From: Blepharisma japonicum
Lineage: Eukaryota; Ciliophora; Heterotrichea; Heterotrichida; Blepharismidae
NCBI GenBank assembly: GCA_949751835.1
Contig: CATKHK010000155.1
Location: forward strand, 1 to 45,145
Length of the DNA: 45,145 nucleotides
Direction: 5' to 3'
Below are positions 31,577 through 43,398 of the stretch, piece after piece (the first letter of the stretch is position 1; each line of letters starts with the position of its first letter). The notes under the pieces are model-generated. The model saw only the letters and a list, made by a program, of their open reading frames with translations. It was not told where the DNA came from and made no database searches. The translations under genes and the position numbers were made by a program.

Positions 31577-32569
31577 GAGTGTGTAAAGAGATTTATTACC
31601 ATTTTTAAAACCTTTTCTATAAGCCAATAGCATGAAGCTGTGAAAATGTCACCAGTAACCTATCTTTGTTTGACCTATTTGGTGGGTCTAAGGAAACTCT
31701 TAAAGATTTTTCTGTATTAATTTATTATAAGAAAATAAAAAAATTACAGAGACCAACACCAATTACAAAAAGTATGAAAGAAGTAGATTATTCGATATTT
31801 CCAACCAAAAATAATCAAAGCCTTTTGAGTGGTATTAAAGTTCTAATTCAACTGAAAAATAAATTCGGCTCTCGAAGGTTATAAACAGAGCTATTATCAT
31901 ACACGAAGCTTATTTCATATTAAAAAGCCATAAAAACAATGATTAAGAAATGGCTTTTTTATCTAGAAATATAAGAAATGATGAAAATTGTTCTACTGAT
32001 ATTAATAATATTGTATCGATAACTCTCAATAAAATTTATGATTTAACTTACAATTTATTTAATTTCAAATTTACTTACTAAACCTTGCCTTTTTAAATGT
32101 GGGATACTAATTCATCATAGGCAAAAAGGCATTTAAAAATTGAAAAAAGTACTTGAAGCAAAAGCCATGACCTAACTAAATAATAAACTTGGTTTCATAA
32201 GTAAAACCATATTTTACCAAATGCATGCATTTGAGTTATTTTTCACCATATTATGATAGATAATATGGATAAATTAAAATTATTAGTTAAAGAAATCCTG
32301 TAATTGCACTTATCTTAAAGGTTTTAATAATAAAATTCATATTTTAATTTTTATTTCCTTTTAAGAAAAAAACATAAAGATCTCCTTAATTTGTTTCAAA
32401 ATCTTCAATCATATAAATTAGTTACATTTTATGTATATATAGGTCAAAATAGTTTTAATAGATGATATTTTAATAAAAAATAAACAGATTCTATATCAGC
32501 ATGAATATTAAGTTTTTGTTTTATAATTACCCTTATGATTTATATATAAAAAATTTAAGTTAGGTACAA
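31577..32569. other. Intergenic region with duplicated upstream flank
   Basis: The part just upstream of PP2C-1 (about 31590-31790) is similar to the region upstream of PP2C-2 (about 33820-33990), showing that the tandem duplication included flanking DNA. The plus-strand open frame at 31666-31884 lies in this flank and is not conserved as protein. The remainder is AT-rich without genes. Confidence 0.6.
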
Positions 32570-33808
32570 TTAAAAGTCGATATCACTGATGGAGGATACT
32601 ATCACAGTAACATCATCTCGCTTTCCACCAGTAAAATCTTTTCCTGCATATTTAGAACTTTCTAAGCTAAACGGCGTAGCTTCTGAACTGCTCATTCGTT
32701 TTTTTGCTTCAGAAATTAATCTTTCTGCTGCAATTTTGAGGTCATTTTTATTTTCTTCATAAGATTTTTTCACTATTGCGAAAACTTCTTCTTCGAATAA
32801 ATTATCCCACAGCCCGTCAGTCCCAATGACTAAAATGTCACCTTTTCTTATGTGGATGCTGTATTTATCAGCGTCAGAAACTTCATCTGAGGAAATTTCT
32901 TTTGGGATATTTTTTGGGTTTTTCAGAGATGAGATTACTTGGGAATTTGTAAAATTTTTGGAAAGTTGATACGGGCAGTTAAAGGAATGTTGCTTTGGTG
33001 TAGATTTAAAAATTTTTTCCAGCTCTGAGTAGCCTTTTCGAAGGACCATCATTGAAGAGTCTCCCAAATTTGATATTCGAAGATGAGAGCCTTGTAAAGT
33101 TGCTAGAAGAAAAGTAGAACTTCCTCCATTGATTACTTGAGAATATGATTGGGAAATAATTTGTTCCCCACTCAAAGGGCTGTTGAGAAAGTGTTTCAGC
33201 TTCTTTGAGCTGGATTCAAAGGTAGAGTCATATTTTTCTGCAACCTTTTTGCAATTTTCCATCAGCTCATGAGAAAATGCAGAACTTGAAATCCCAAAAT
33301 CTTTTTTAACTCCTCCAACCCCATCTGCCACACCGATTGCAAATCTTGAGGAAAAATAAGCATCTTCATTGGTTTCAGGATTTTTACCATGAGAAGCGCA
33401 CTGGCTTTTAAATTGGAATTTTGCTGCTTGGAGTTTTAAAGAAGGTCTAGTTGGTCTTACATAGTTTACTAAAGCTCCTTCTTGGCCTTGCCTTTTTGGA
33501 TAGTCATCAATTAAAATTTTACTTCCCTTTTTTGTCAGCAAAAATTCTGAACCCTGAGGAAGCCATAATTCAATGTAATATTCATTGTATTTCAAAGAGT
33601 ACGACAAAGGAATTTCAACTTTCCATTGGGGATTTGTGTGTGAACCAATTAAATAAACTGGCTCAGTTGTTAGTTCTTTTTGTAAAGAAATTCTTGTTAA
33701 AAATTTATTTTTTCTTTTTTGACATTGAGAGTAGTATTTATATATGGCTCTTCTCAAGCGGTTAAAAAGTTCTGAAAAAATAAGTTTTTCGTCTTGATCA
33801 GTGGACAT
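32570..33808 (-). CDS. PP2C-family protein phosphatase 2 (PTC7-like ADGVGG type)
   Basis: A 412-residue tandem paralogue of PP2C-1 with all PPM motifs: NEDAYFSSRFAIGVADGVGG, GSSTFLLATLQGSHLRISNLGDSSMMVLRKG, DILVIGTDGLWDNLF and RDDVTVIVSSI. Trp codons are TGG at both positions where PP2C-1 has TGA. An upstream in-frame ATG at 33829 would add MVINLIE. The same nucleotides exist upstream of PP2C-1 but out of frame, so the internal Met (MSTDQDEKL) is preferred. It likely has the same activity as PP2C-1. The shared N-terminal extension suggests a common targeting or regulatory role. Confidence 0.88.
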   Translation of the reverse strand: MSTDQDEKLIFSELFNRLRRAIYKYYSQCQKRKNKFLTRISLQKELTTEPVYLIGSHTNPQWKVEIPLSYSLKYNEYYIELWLPQGSEFLLTKKGSKILIDDYPKRQGQEGALVNYVRPTRPSLKLQAAKFQFKSQCASHGKNPETNEDAYFSSRFAIGVADGVGGVKKDFGISSSAFSHELMENCKKVAEKYDSTFESSSKKLKHFLNSPLSGEQIISQSYSQVINGGSSTFLLATLQGSHLRISNLGDSSMMVLRKGYSELEKIFKSTPKQHSFNCPYQLSKNFTNSQVISSLKNPKNIPKEISSDEVSDADKYSIHIRKGDILVIGTDGLWDNLFEEEVFAIVKKSYEENKNDLKIAAERLISEAKKRMSSSEATPFSLESSKYAGKDFTGGKRDDVTVIVSSISDIDF

Positions 33809-33829
33809 TTCAATAAGATTTATTACCAT

Positions 33830-34948
33830 TTTCAGGGACGTCTTTTATGTGTGCTATTAATATGGAACTGTGAAAACTAATCAGTAACATTGATCTTTGT
33901 TTCAATTTGGGAATGAGCAAAGAAATTTCCTTAAAATCAATAATTAGAGACATCAAGAAATCCTATAGCGAGCACATTAGTTTTTAATATAAAAAATAAA
34001 TAGAGAAAGGGGAAAAATAGACAATCAAATCGAAAGAAAATAAAATTTATGATTTTTTGATGCTTAAGAGTCAAGAAATAATTAAAAGCCATAGTAAATC
34101 GATAATCCTCAAATTAATTTTAAATGGGAAATTAAAATATTTTTAAAGAATTTTGAATGAAATTTGCCATGATCACACTTATTTTTTACTTAAACTCAAT
34201 AAAATTATAATAAAGCAATAGTCTCACCAAGCTAAAATGGCAAAAATTGTTTCTTTCATCAATTTTAATGGATAATTGTCACATTTTAAAAGGAAGAAAT
34301 AAGCTAACTTTCTAGCTAAGAGAAATTAAATTTGAATTTACCTTAAAATTGTTGTAGCATAAGCAGCCCATCCTTGAGTAGTAGCTGCTAATAGCCAAGA
34401 GTAATGCACAAAATATTTTTCCAACTATTTGTCTAAAATTGGTAACTAATTGCAGCCTATTTTGCAAAGTTGGCTAATTATTGAATCATTTGCTAATAAC
34501 TCATTAAGCTAAATTTTAATTGAAAATTATATGAATAAACCTTAAAAATTTACTATATAAAAATAAAGGAATTAAAGCATTTTCAATTCTCTATTTTATT
34601 GCAATTTCTTTGATCCCTTTTATAGCTTTAATAACAAAAGTTCTCAGAATATTTAGCCATTTATAATATTACTTCATTTTCCTTTATCAATTTATTTTTC
34701 CATCTTTAATAAAATAAGCTATCATTAACAGATTTTTGACTGATAAATACATTAAACCCTAAAACATTGATATCTATTTAAAATTCAAATAATTTTTTGC
34801 TTAATTCTTTTTTTCAAAAATTTTAAAATTTAAGCTTTCCCAGCTTAAGTCTGACTTATTAACCTTTCTTCCTTTAATTTTTTCTAATTTTCTTCTATTC
34901 CCACCTTCATATTTCTAATAACTTCTTAGGCGAGATAATTCTATTAAT
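33830..34948. other. AT-rich region between divergent genes
   Basis: Holds the duplicated PP2C upstream flank (to about 33990) and the promoter side of the cathepsin-like gene. Pyrimidine-rich tracts occur just before that gene (about 34790-34920). No gene recognised. Confidence 0.5.
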
Positions 34949-36010
34949 ATGGATCACTTGTACTTCAGTGACTTCCCAAAGACAAACAATAAGAAAAAAT
35001 ACATATTTGCTCTAGTCGGAGCTATTGGACTTGTCTGCGTATTAGGAGCTATCATTGCCTTATCTTCTAGCCATAACACCCCAGTCCTTAAACAATTTTC
35101 TGCAGAAGAAGACGAATTCCAAGCCTGGATGAAACTTTACAATAAGGTCTACAAGACCCAAGAGGAATATGAGAGGAGACTTAAGACCTTCCAAGAGAAC
35201 TCCGTCATAATTCGCATTCATAACAGCTTAGACTATGACTTTGTCTTGGGAAGTAATCAATTCGCTGATATGGACTATCATGAATTCGCAACTACTTATT
35301 TGAGAACTTTGGTGCCAAAAAGAGAAGAGACTATGAGAGTGGCTGCGAGGACATTGAAAAGTTACCCAAGCAGTGTGGACTGGGTAAAGCAAGGCGCTGT
35401 TACCCCAGTCAAAGATCAAGGAAGCTGTGGCAGCTGTTGGGCATTTTCAGCGGCGGGATCTATTGAAGGAGCTTGGTTCCTTGCAGGTAATGAGCTAGTT
35501 TCCCTTAGTGAACAAGAGCTTATTGATTGCTCGTATTCATATGGAAACCAAGGCTGCAATGGAGGATGGATGGACTCTGCTTTCCAATTTGTCGCCAAAT
35601 ATGGAATTACCTCAAACAGCAGCTACCCATACACAGCCACAAATGGCACTTGTAATGAAGTTCTTGCCAGTGACAAAGTCGCGACCATTACAAATTTTAC
35701 AGATGTGGAGTCTAATTCAGCACCAGCTTTGCATGAAGCCATTGCTTTAAATCCAGTCTCAGTAGCAGTGGAAGCCAGCTTCTGGGCCTGGCAATTCTAC
35801 AAGAGTGGTGTAATCACTAAGAACTGTGGAACAAATCTGAACCATGGAGTTTTGGCAGTCGGGTATAATGACGACGCGACTCCTCCTTATTACATTATCA
35901 AAAACTCATGGGGTGCAACTTGGGGAGAAGCTGGCTACTGCAGACTTGGCGTTAAAGACGGAGAAGGAGTCTGTGGAGTCCAGATGGCACCTTCATACCC
36001 AGTTGTTTAG
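34949..36010 (+). CDS. Cathepsin L-like papain-family cysteine protease, type II membrane-anchored precursor
   Basis: A 353-residue protein. A short cytosolic N-terminus with NNKKK is followed by a membrane segment at about residues 18-40, which acts as signal anchor. The I29 inhibitor prodomain follows ([32 protein letters not shown]...N with FADMDYHEF). The mature C1 peptidase begins near [27 protein letters not shown], with catalytic Cys163, His299 (NHGVLAVGY) and Asn319 (NSWGATWGE); the oxyanion Gln lies in KDQGSCGSC. All catalytic residues and paired cysteines (QGCNGGW, CGT) are present, so an active lysosomal/food-vacuole endopeptidase is expected. All Trp codons are TGG and the sequence is GC-richer than the flanks. 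It ends 73 bp before the Exo84-like gene. Confidence 0.95.
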   Translation: MDHLYFSDFPKTNNKKKYIFALVGAIGLVCVLGAIIALSSSHNTPVLKQFSAEEDEFQAWMKLYNKVYKTQEEYERRLKTFQENSVIIRIHNSLDYDFVLGSNQFADMDYHEFATTYLRTLVPKREETMRVAARTLKSYPSSVDWVKQGAVTPVKDQGSCGSCWAFSAAGSIEGAWFLAGNELVSLSEQELIDCSYSYGNQGCNGGWMDSAFQFVAKYGITSNSSYPYTATNGTCNEVLASDKVATITNFTDVESNSAPALHEAIALNPVSVAVEASFWAWQFYKSGVITKNCGTNLNHGVLAVGYNDDATPPYYIIKNSWGATWGEAGYCRLGVKDGEGVCGVQMAPSYPVV

Positions 36011-36083
36011 GTAGACTAATTTAATCATTCTTTGCATCAACAAATATTATAAATCTAATACAAAATCTTAATAGAAAATTTAT

Positions 36084-37895
36084 ATGAAGCAAGCAGTCCG
36101 ATATACAGAATTCATCCGAGAGCTCGAAACTGACCTCGAAAAGCTAGATCAAGACATGAAAGAGCAAGTCTATGGGAACTATTCCACATTTATTGAAACA
36201 TTTAATGAACTCAACAATCTGCAATCTCTATCAGTCTCCTGCTATTCCCCAACTCTTGCCACAATTAACTCTGCATTGGATGAGCTTTTAAAGCCAGCCC
36301 AAATAGAAAAAATAAGCACAGGTGGGAGCATTATTAGAGGAAGCGTCGAATGGTGGCAGGAGTTGCCTGACGAAATCGACACCCTTTTAAATGACGAAAA
36401 ATACGAAGAATGCATCAATGTAATAGAAGAAGCTGGGAAGGTAAAAGTAACCCCAGAAAGCATCAGTTTAAAGCATGAATTTAATTTATTTGTGCTGAGG
36501 GTTATAGAAACTATTGCTAAAGAGCTTCAGAAGATCCAAAATACAACCCCAAGTATGTATATTGGCTACCTTAAAAGACTAGATGCCCTACCTGCTGCTG
36601 AAGATGCATATTTTTTAGGGAAGGCTTATCAGCTTAAACAGTATATCACAAGACTTGCAGCAGCTGATAACCCATTAGATGGACTTTCAAAACAAGGACA
36701 AATTTTTGTTTCATTATTAAGAGCTACTATAAAAGAAAGTCAAGACCTAGGCTTAAGCTCGTCTAAATTGTATGCGTGGATGTGTGACCAAATCAATGAA
36801 ATTGCTTGGGATATAGGCGAACAATTTTATTTACTTGAAAATATTCAGGACCTAGCGAATACCCTACAAAGTATCCTTAAGTCCTGTGACAGCTTGGACC
36901 AGACTGGACTTCATATGTCTCCTCAATTGCAAAAAGCCCTGCTCCCTGCTACACAAAAAAGAATCCAGGAAATTTATGCCAATGAAGAGTTGAGAATTGA
37001 GACAGAGGTAAATAATGAGTTATGGAAGCCAAAAATTATACAAGCTGAACAAGACCAAAATATAGGGATTTTCAGATTGACTTCAAGCTGTTTAGCACTA
37101 TATCAAGAAATAAATAAAATCATCCAAGAAGCTGCGTTGTTTTTAGACGAGCACCTGATGTGGTCTTCGTCTTTATGCCCCGTCTTCGTCAAAACGATTT
37201 CTTTTTTATTCGAAAAATACGTTGGAAATGAAAAATTTGACGATAAAAAAGACTTCAAAATTGTCCAGGTAATTGCTTGTAATTTATGAAATATTGCCAG
37301 CTTAATCCCAAGCTTGGCAAGAAAAATGGCTATAGCCTTGAAAGTCCCAAGATTGGAATTAAATGAAATTTTGGTTATTGAGGGAATAGCAAATTCAAGG
37401 GCGCTTGATATTTTGATGTCGTATTCAGCTAGTAAGTGGATAAATGAAATTCCGAATTATTTAACCACCCTTCAAAGTATTACAAAGCTACAGACATCAG
37501 ATGAATTAAAACAAGCTTACAACATAAAGCACCTCCAAGCTATCAAAGAAGGTGTTGAGTCTGTTGCGAGCGCAACAGACAGGAATTCAGCCAGAATGAA
37601 GCAATTTATTGAAGCAGTCGCGGGCACATATGTAAAAGCTTTAGAAGATTTATTGAACCAAAATGGAGGGAATTTCGAGATCCAAGAAATTGTCCCTGGA
37701 GGATTTCAACAGCTGATTGCAGATTTGCATATGATCAATATAATTGCAAAAAATTATGAAGGGGTAACTAATATTAGAGAGGTTACCAAAGGACTTGTGA
37801 CAAAGTATTCAGGGATTAAGCATTATGATGAAGACATGCTTATGTTCCCTGAAGAAGCTTATGAAGCTATGTTTAAGGTTTTATCATTAATTTAA
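36084..37895 (+). CDS. Exo84-like exocyst subunit
   Basis: A 603-residue frame containing one TGA Trp (37278-37280 region, CNLWNIASLIPSLARKM). The N-terminal segment FIRELETDLEKLDQDMKEQVYGNYSTFIETFNELNNLQSL is a coiled coil as in exocyst (CATCHR) subunits. The C-terminal part, PGGFQQLIADLHMINIIAKNY...PEEAYEAMFKVLSLI, resembles the Exo84 C-terminus (GLQQF..DM.F...A...L and PE..F...). The protein is helical throughout with no membrane segment. Exo84 is part of the exocyst tethering complex for secretory vesicles at the plasma membrane. Assignment to Exo84 rather than another CATCHR subunit rests on these weak motifs. Confidence 0.65.
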
Positions 37896-38483
37896 ATATG
37901 ATTTAGTAGAAATAAGGCACACTTCGACTATTATGGACTTTTATTAAATTTTTACTACAATTCATCTTTCGTTTATAATTAAAAAATGGCCTTATAAATT
38001 ATCTAATTATTTTCTATACGAGAATTTGAAATCTCACAAGCATATTCATCGAATTGGATTCCCCTTCAATTGACTGCATCTCTCCACAGATGAAAAAAAA
38101 TTAACCACAAATTTCTAGATAAATCAAAGTTTTTATTAAGCATCTTATTTTATAATACACCCAATTAATAAAATAACATAAATTTTAATTTCTAGTTCCA
38201 TCTCTTCATAAGAAATTTTTGAAAAGAGAATGTTTTATCTATAATAAACTTTATATAAGGAATACCTCTTAATGATCGCAATAATTGTAAAAATAAATTT
38301 AATGATTTTAGAATTACAACGATATGAATTTATTAGTATTGTCTAAATTTTTAAGATAATCATAATTCTATAAGAAAAATGCAAGAATATAAGACTTTTG
38401 TATTTCTCTAATAACTAGGATTACCCTTTTTAGCTCAAAAGCCATTTTCCCTGTAGTAATAATCTTTAATGGTTAAAACCATT
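37896..38483. other. AT-rich intergenic stretch
   Basis: No coding sequence. It contains the 5' flank of the first GH1 gene. Confidence 0.5.
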
Positions 38484-40088
38484 ATGAGTACACTAATTTT
38501 TGCTTTATTATATCTTGCTTCCTGCACTCACCTACCACACGATTTCATGTGGGGAACAGCTACAGCTGCTTACCAAGTAGAAGGAGCCTAGAACGAGTCA
38601 AGAAAAAGCATGAGTATGTGGGACTATTTCGAAAGCATCCCAGGAAGAATATACAATAACCAGTCAGCTCACGTAGCTGACGATTTCTACCACAGATATC
38701 CTGAAGACATCCAAATTATAAAGCACCTTGGAAATAACGCCTTTCGCCTTTCCCTTTCATGGACTCGTATCCTACCAACAGGGTTTAGCAATAACCCTAA
38801 CCCTGCTGGGATAAAGTTTTATAACGACTTATTTGATAGCTTACTAAACGCTGGTATCGAACCTTGGGTTACTCTTTATCACTGGGATTTGCCCCAAGTC
38901 TTCAATACTTTTACGAACACAAGTGGATGGCTTGACCCAGAAATGCCCAATAAATTCGGTGATTTTGCAGATTTTTGCTTCAAAACTTTTGGCAAAAAAA
39001 TAAAATATTGGGTCACTTTTAATGAAATTCAGACTTTTGTGACCCTTGGATATGGGACTGGAATCCATGCTCCAGGCCGATGTAGCCCAGGCTTTGGAGC
39101 TTGGTGTCAGTCTGTAGGTGGCGGTAGTAATACTTCGACTGAGCCCTATATAGCGGCTCATCATGCATTGCTAGCTCATGCTTTAGCTGTAAAAACCTAT
39201 AGAGAAAAATACCAGAAGCACCAGCATGGGAAAATAGGGATTGACTTGAACAGTTTTTTCTCTTATCCTTACAATACTTCTAACCCACTTGACGTCCAAA
39301 CATCACAAACTGCCCTTTTGTTTAAACTTGGATGGTTTGGAGATCCAGTTGTCTTTGGAAAATACCCAGATGAGATGCGCAATCTTATAACGGGAAATAG
39401 GCTGCCCAGCTTTACTTCAGAGCAAAGTGAACTGATAAAAGGCTCATATGATTTCCTAGGGATAAACTATTACACCAGCAATTATGCTAAATATACAGGT
39501 GTAGTCGGGAGCAACTTTTATAATGATGGAAGATATACAACTGGGGCTTATAATGCGACTGGAAATTTAATTGGGCCTTTTGGAGGGGCATCCTGGCTAA
39601 ACGTATATCCGCAAGGGATCAGAGACTTGCTTAATTGGGTTAAAAATAGATACAATGATCCTATCATATATATTCTTGAGAATGGAGTTAGCTGCCCCAA
39701 TGAGAATACAGCAGAAGATGCTATAAATGATTCATTTAGAATGGACTATCTATATGGCCATGTGATGAATATAGCTAAAGCTGTAAGCTCTGATAAAGTG
39801 AACGTTAGAGGATATTTCCATTGGTCTCTTATCGATAATTTCGAATGGGCTGATGGGTTTAGCAGTCGATTTGGAGTCACTTATGTAAATTATGACCAAA
39901 ATCTGACGAGAACTATTAAAAAATCAGGGTACTTGTACAAGAACATTATTCATGCATTTGACGAGATAAAGATAGAAGATGTCGTAGAGCTTTCTGTGGA
40001 CGATTTAATGAGCCAAGAGGATTATGATGAAAATGATGAGTATGGAGATTTTGATGAGGACTCTGCATATGGAGATGAAGATGAATAG
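38484..40088 (+). CDS. GH1 beta-glucosidase A, with in-frame TAG at an expected Trp
   Basis: Starting at ATG 38484 the frame encodes a signal peptide (MSTLIFALLYLASC) and the GH1 N-terminus (LPHDFMWGTATAAYQVEGA). Codon 36 is then TAG (38589-38591), and the protein continues without another stop: NESRKSMSMWDYFESIPGRIYN..., WVTLYHWDLPQ, the acid/base Glu in TFNEIQTF, the nucleophile Glu in ILENGVS, and EWADGFSSRFGVTYVNY. The family has Trp at the TAG position (VEGAWNE..), one base away (TGG). The 15-mer 38577-38591 starts GTA and ends TAG in phase, so splicing would remove VEGA and the stop. However, it lacks the A at position 10 seen in all four introns of this window and would delete a conserved substrate-site motif. 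Acidic C-terminal tail. Start at 38610 would lose the strand with the sugar-binding Gln. Confidence 0.8.
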
Positions 40089-40143
40089 GTTTTACTATTT
40101 ATAATTAAATAGGAAACATATTTATTTAAGTTTTTTAGGATAT

Positions 40144-41717
40144 ATGGTGAAAAGATATGTTCTCCTCTTTATAGCTTGTGGAGCTTTTGCATCAGTTTTG
40201 CCAGCAGATTTCAAGTGGGGTGCTGCGACAGCTGCTTTCCAGGTAGAAGGGGCTGCAGCTTCATATGGGCGTGGGCAGTGCATATGGGACTTATTCGAAA
40301 CTTTCCCAGGAAGAATTTACAATAACGAAACAGCTAATATTGCTGACGATTTCTACGACAGATACCCTTCAGACATCAAAATCCTCCAGCAGCTCGGCAT
40401 AAAGAACTTCAGAGTTTCCATCTCCTGGACCCGAGTCCTCCCCACTGGTTCTCCAAACGCCCCAAATCCAGCTGGGATCCAATTTTACAATAATCTCTTC
40501 GATGCTTTGCTCGCAGCTGGAATTGAGCCGTATGTAACCCTTTACCATTGGGATTTGCCACAAGCTTTTAACAATTCACAGATAAAAGTACATGGTTGGA
40601 CCCTGACATCCCTAATAAGTTCAATGCATATGCTGATTTTTGCTTCAAAACTTTTGGAAGCAAGGTAAAAAACTGGCTTACAATGAATGAGGTAAGTACT
40701 TTTTCATGGATAGGGTATGGAGTTGGGACTCATGCCCCAGGCAGATGTAGTCCTAACTGGGGATCTTGGTGCCAAAATATAGGAGGGGGCGGGAATTCAT
40801 CTACTGAGCCTTATATTGTGACCCATCATGCCCTACTTTCCCACGCTTTAGCAGTCCAGACTTATAGACAAAATTACCAAAAGACTCAAAAAGGCAAAAT
40901 TGGGTTGACAATTGATAGTGGGTTTAGCTTACCTTGGGATGCTACAAACCCTGACGACATTAAAGCAGTCGGCATTTCTCTAGCATTTTCATATGGCTGG
41001 CTAGGTGACCCAGTGGTATTTGGCAAATACCCACAAGAAATGAGCGATTTTATAACAGGAAACCGTTTGCCTTCTTTTACAGCTGAACAAAAAAAGCTAT
41101 TAGAAGGCTCTTTTGACTTCTTAGGAGTGAACTATTACGCCAGCAGCTATGTTCAATATACAGGAACAGTAGGAAATGACTATGGGAGTGATGGAAGATT
41201 CGACTCAAGCCCTTACAATAAATCTGGAAACTTAATAGGCCCTTTTGCAGCTTCCACGTGGCTTAATGTATACCCACCTGGTCTTCGGGGACTTTTAAAC
41301 TGGGTAGCTAAAAGATATGGCAACCCTGAGCTGATTATTTTCGAAAATGGGGTCAGCTGTCCAGGGGAAAATGATATGCCAGAAGCGCAAGCTCTTAATG
41401 ATACATTTAGAATGGATTATATATATAACCATATCATGAATATGGTAGATGCTATTGTAAATGATAAAGTCAATGTAAAAGGGTATTTCCTGTGGTCGCT
41501 GCTGGACAACTTTGAATGGAGTGATGGGTATCATATCAGGTTTGGGATCACTTATGTGGATTATAACAATAATTTAACCAGAACAATTAAAAATTCTGGA
41601 TATTTGTATCAGAGCTTGATTGGGTATTTGGGGACTCATCATGTTGAAGAAGCAAAGGAGATTTCAATGCATGAGTTTGTGAAGAGAGGAAAATATTTGC
41701 ACCAGCTAATTGAGTAA
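40144..41717 (+). CDS. GH1 beta-glucosidase B, interrupted by a 1-nt frameshift
   Basis: Tandem paralogue of GH1-A, 55 bp downstream. Signal peptide MVKRYVLLFIACGAFASVLP is followed by ADFKWGAATAAFQVEGA and WVTLYHWDLPQ-type motifs up to about 40580. After AFNNSQIK the frame is lost and resumes one frame over as TWLDPDIPNKFNAYADFCFKTFG. Aligning with GH1-A shows 35 nt where A has 36, so one base is missing, most simply in the A run at 40584-40587. The rest is intact: MNEVSTF (acid/base), IFENGVS (nucleophile) and EWSDGYHIRFGITYVDY. GT...AG mini-introns cannot explain a 1-nt loss. GH1 enzymes release glucose from beta-glucosides; with a signal peptide it would be secreted or food-vacuolar. It is either a recent pseudogene or an assembly error. 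Confidence 0.8.
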
Positions 41718-41947
41718 CTTTAAATGCATAATTTTGATAAATTAATTAATAGTAAATTATAATCCAGCATCTATGCATAGGGGACAATGTGCAAATTTCT
41801 TAAAAAACAATTTTTGAGGAATTTTTTATTAATATTTATATATACCTTTATATGTAAAGCATCACATTTAATATGAAATAATTAAAAATAGCCTCTTGAG
41901 TAGAGCACCATTTTTTGAAAAATTGCCATTTTTAAAACTTTATTAAA

Positions 41948-43303
41948 ATGTTTGATATTTCTGGGGCAGAGAAAAGATTTCTGAAGGGCGATCTACATAA
42001 TGTCATTCTCCTTACAATTCTTTATCTACTTCAGGGTATCCCTCTTGGACTTTCATATGCATCTCTTCCATTTCTACTGAAAAAGCACTTGTCATACTCA
42101 GATATAGGAATTTTCAGTATCTCTGCATTTCCTTTTTCCTTAAAATTCCTATGATCCCCTCTGGTGGATGCTTACTTTATAAGACAAATTGGAAGGAGAA
42201 AGACATGAATTATTCCTTTGCAAATTTTAAGTGGATTTATGATGATTTTTTTGAGCTACAGAATAGATGAACTAGTAAGAAATGCAGACAATGTATGGAC
42301 TATTACTATTTTATTTACCTTCTTGATCTTTCTTTATGCTACACAAGATATTGCAGTCGACGGGTGGGCTTTGGAAATTTTGAGGCCCGAGCATAAATCT
42401 CTCGCCTCCACGTGTCAGAGCGTAGGGCAAAATATCGGATTTTTTGCAAGTTTTACGATATTTTTAGCCTTTAACTCAGTCGAATTTTGCAATAAATACA
42501 TTTATTATGAGCAAATGGAAGAGCCTCTTGTCAGTTTGCCTCAATTTATGTATTTTTGAGGAATAATTAATCTTATCACAAGCTTATACTTGATCCTATT
42601 TTCTGAAGAAAAACCCATGAAATTCGATGAAGATCAAGGCTTTGTTTCAATTTTTGGGAAAATAATGGAAACCGTGAAGCAAAGGCACTTTATGTGGCTT
42701 ATAATCATAGGGCTTACTAATAAAATGTTTTTCGCTTCTAACGATTCAATGCTTATGCTGATGCTTATGGAAAAAGGAGTCCCTGAAGCTGATTTAGGAT
42801 TGATTTCTGCGTATCAGCTTCCAATAGATATTATTGTTTCTATTGTGGTAGGGTGATACACAAGGCATGGATACCAATTCAAATACTTTTGCTACGGGTA
42901 TATTATAAGAATTATAATGAATTGCTATGGGATTTTCCTACTTCTTCTTGACTTAAACAGTGCTTACTATTATTTTTTCTTAGTTCTAGGAGGCTTTTTT
43001 GGGTCTTTAGGGTCAAACTTGATGTTTGTATCAATTGGGTCCTTTTTCAATATAATTGCAGACGAGTCAATTGGGGGCTCTTTGCTTACGTTTTTAAACA
43101 CGATATGAAATTTTGGAGGAACGTGGTCTAGGTTCGCTGCTTTGAATTTAGTAGACCATCTGAATTTTGGAGAAACTCATGGGTATTATGTACTTACCAT
43201 TGCAAGTGCAGTTTTTGGTGTAGTTTATTATCCAATTATGTGGAGCTTGACTAAGAAGATAAGTTCTGTTAACACCAATGACTGGAAATTAAAAACAAAT
43301 TAA
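41948..43303 (+). CDS. Acetyl-CoA transporter, SLC33A1/AT-1 type
   Basis: A 451-residue frame with five TGA Trp codons, all at conserved places (KFLWSPLVDAYF, RKTWIIP, FMYFWGIIN, VVGWYTRHG, NTIWNFGGTW). The N-terminus GDLHNVILLTILYLLQGIPLGLSYASLPFLLKK, then SPLVDAYFIRQIGRRKTWIIPLQ, TQDIAVDGWALEIL and TCQSVGQNIGFF are hallmarks of the AT-1 branch of the major facilitator superfamily. About 11-12 membrane segments are visible. SLC33A1 imports acetyl-CoA into the ER/Golgi lumen for protein and glycan acetylation; the bacterial relative AmpG moves muropeptides. The motif set favours AT-1. No introns. Confidence 0.92.
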
Positions 43304-43398
43304 CATTATTTTCAGATATATTAAATAAATAGTTTGTCAATAATTTTCATTTCTTACCAGTTAATCTTGATAAACATTTTAAACATCGAAAAATTAGC

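Noticed and set aside
31666-31884. Plus-strand frame of 72 codons upstream of PP2C-1
   Set aside because: It lies in the duplicated promoter flank; the corresponding DNA upstream of PP2C-2 does not keep this frame.
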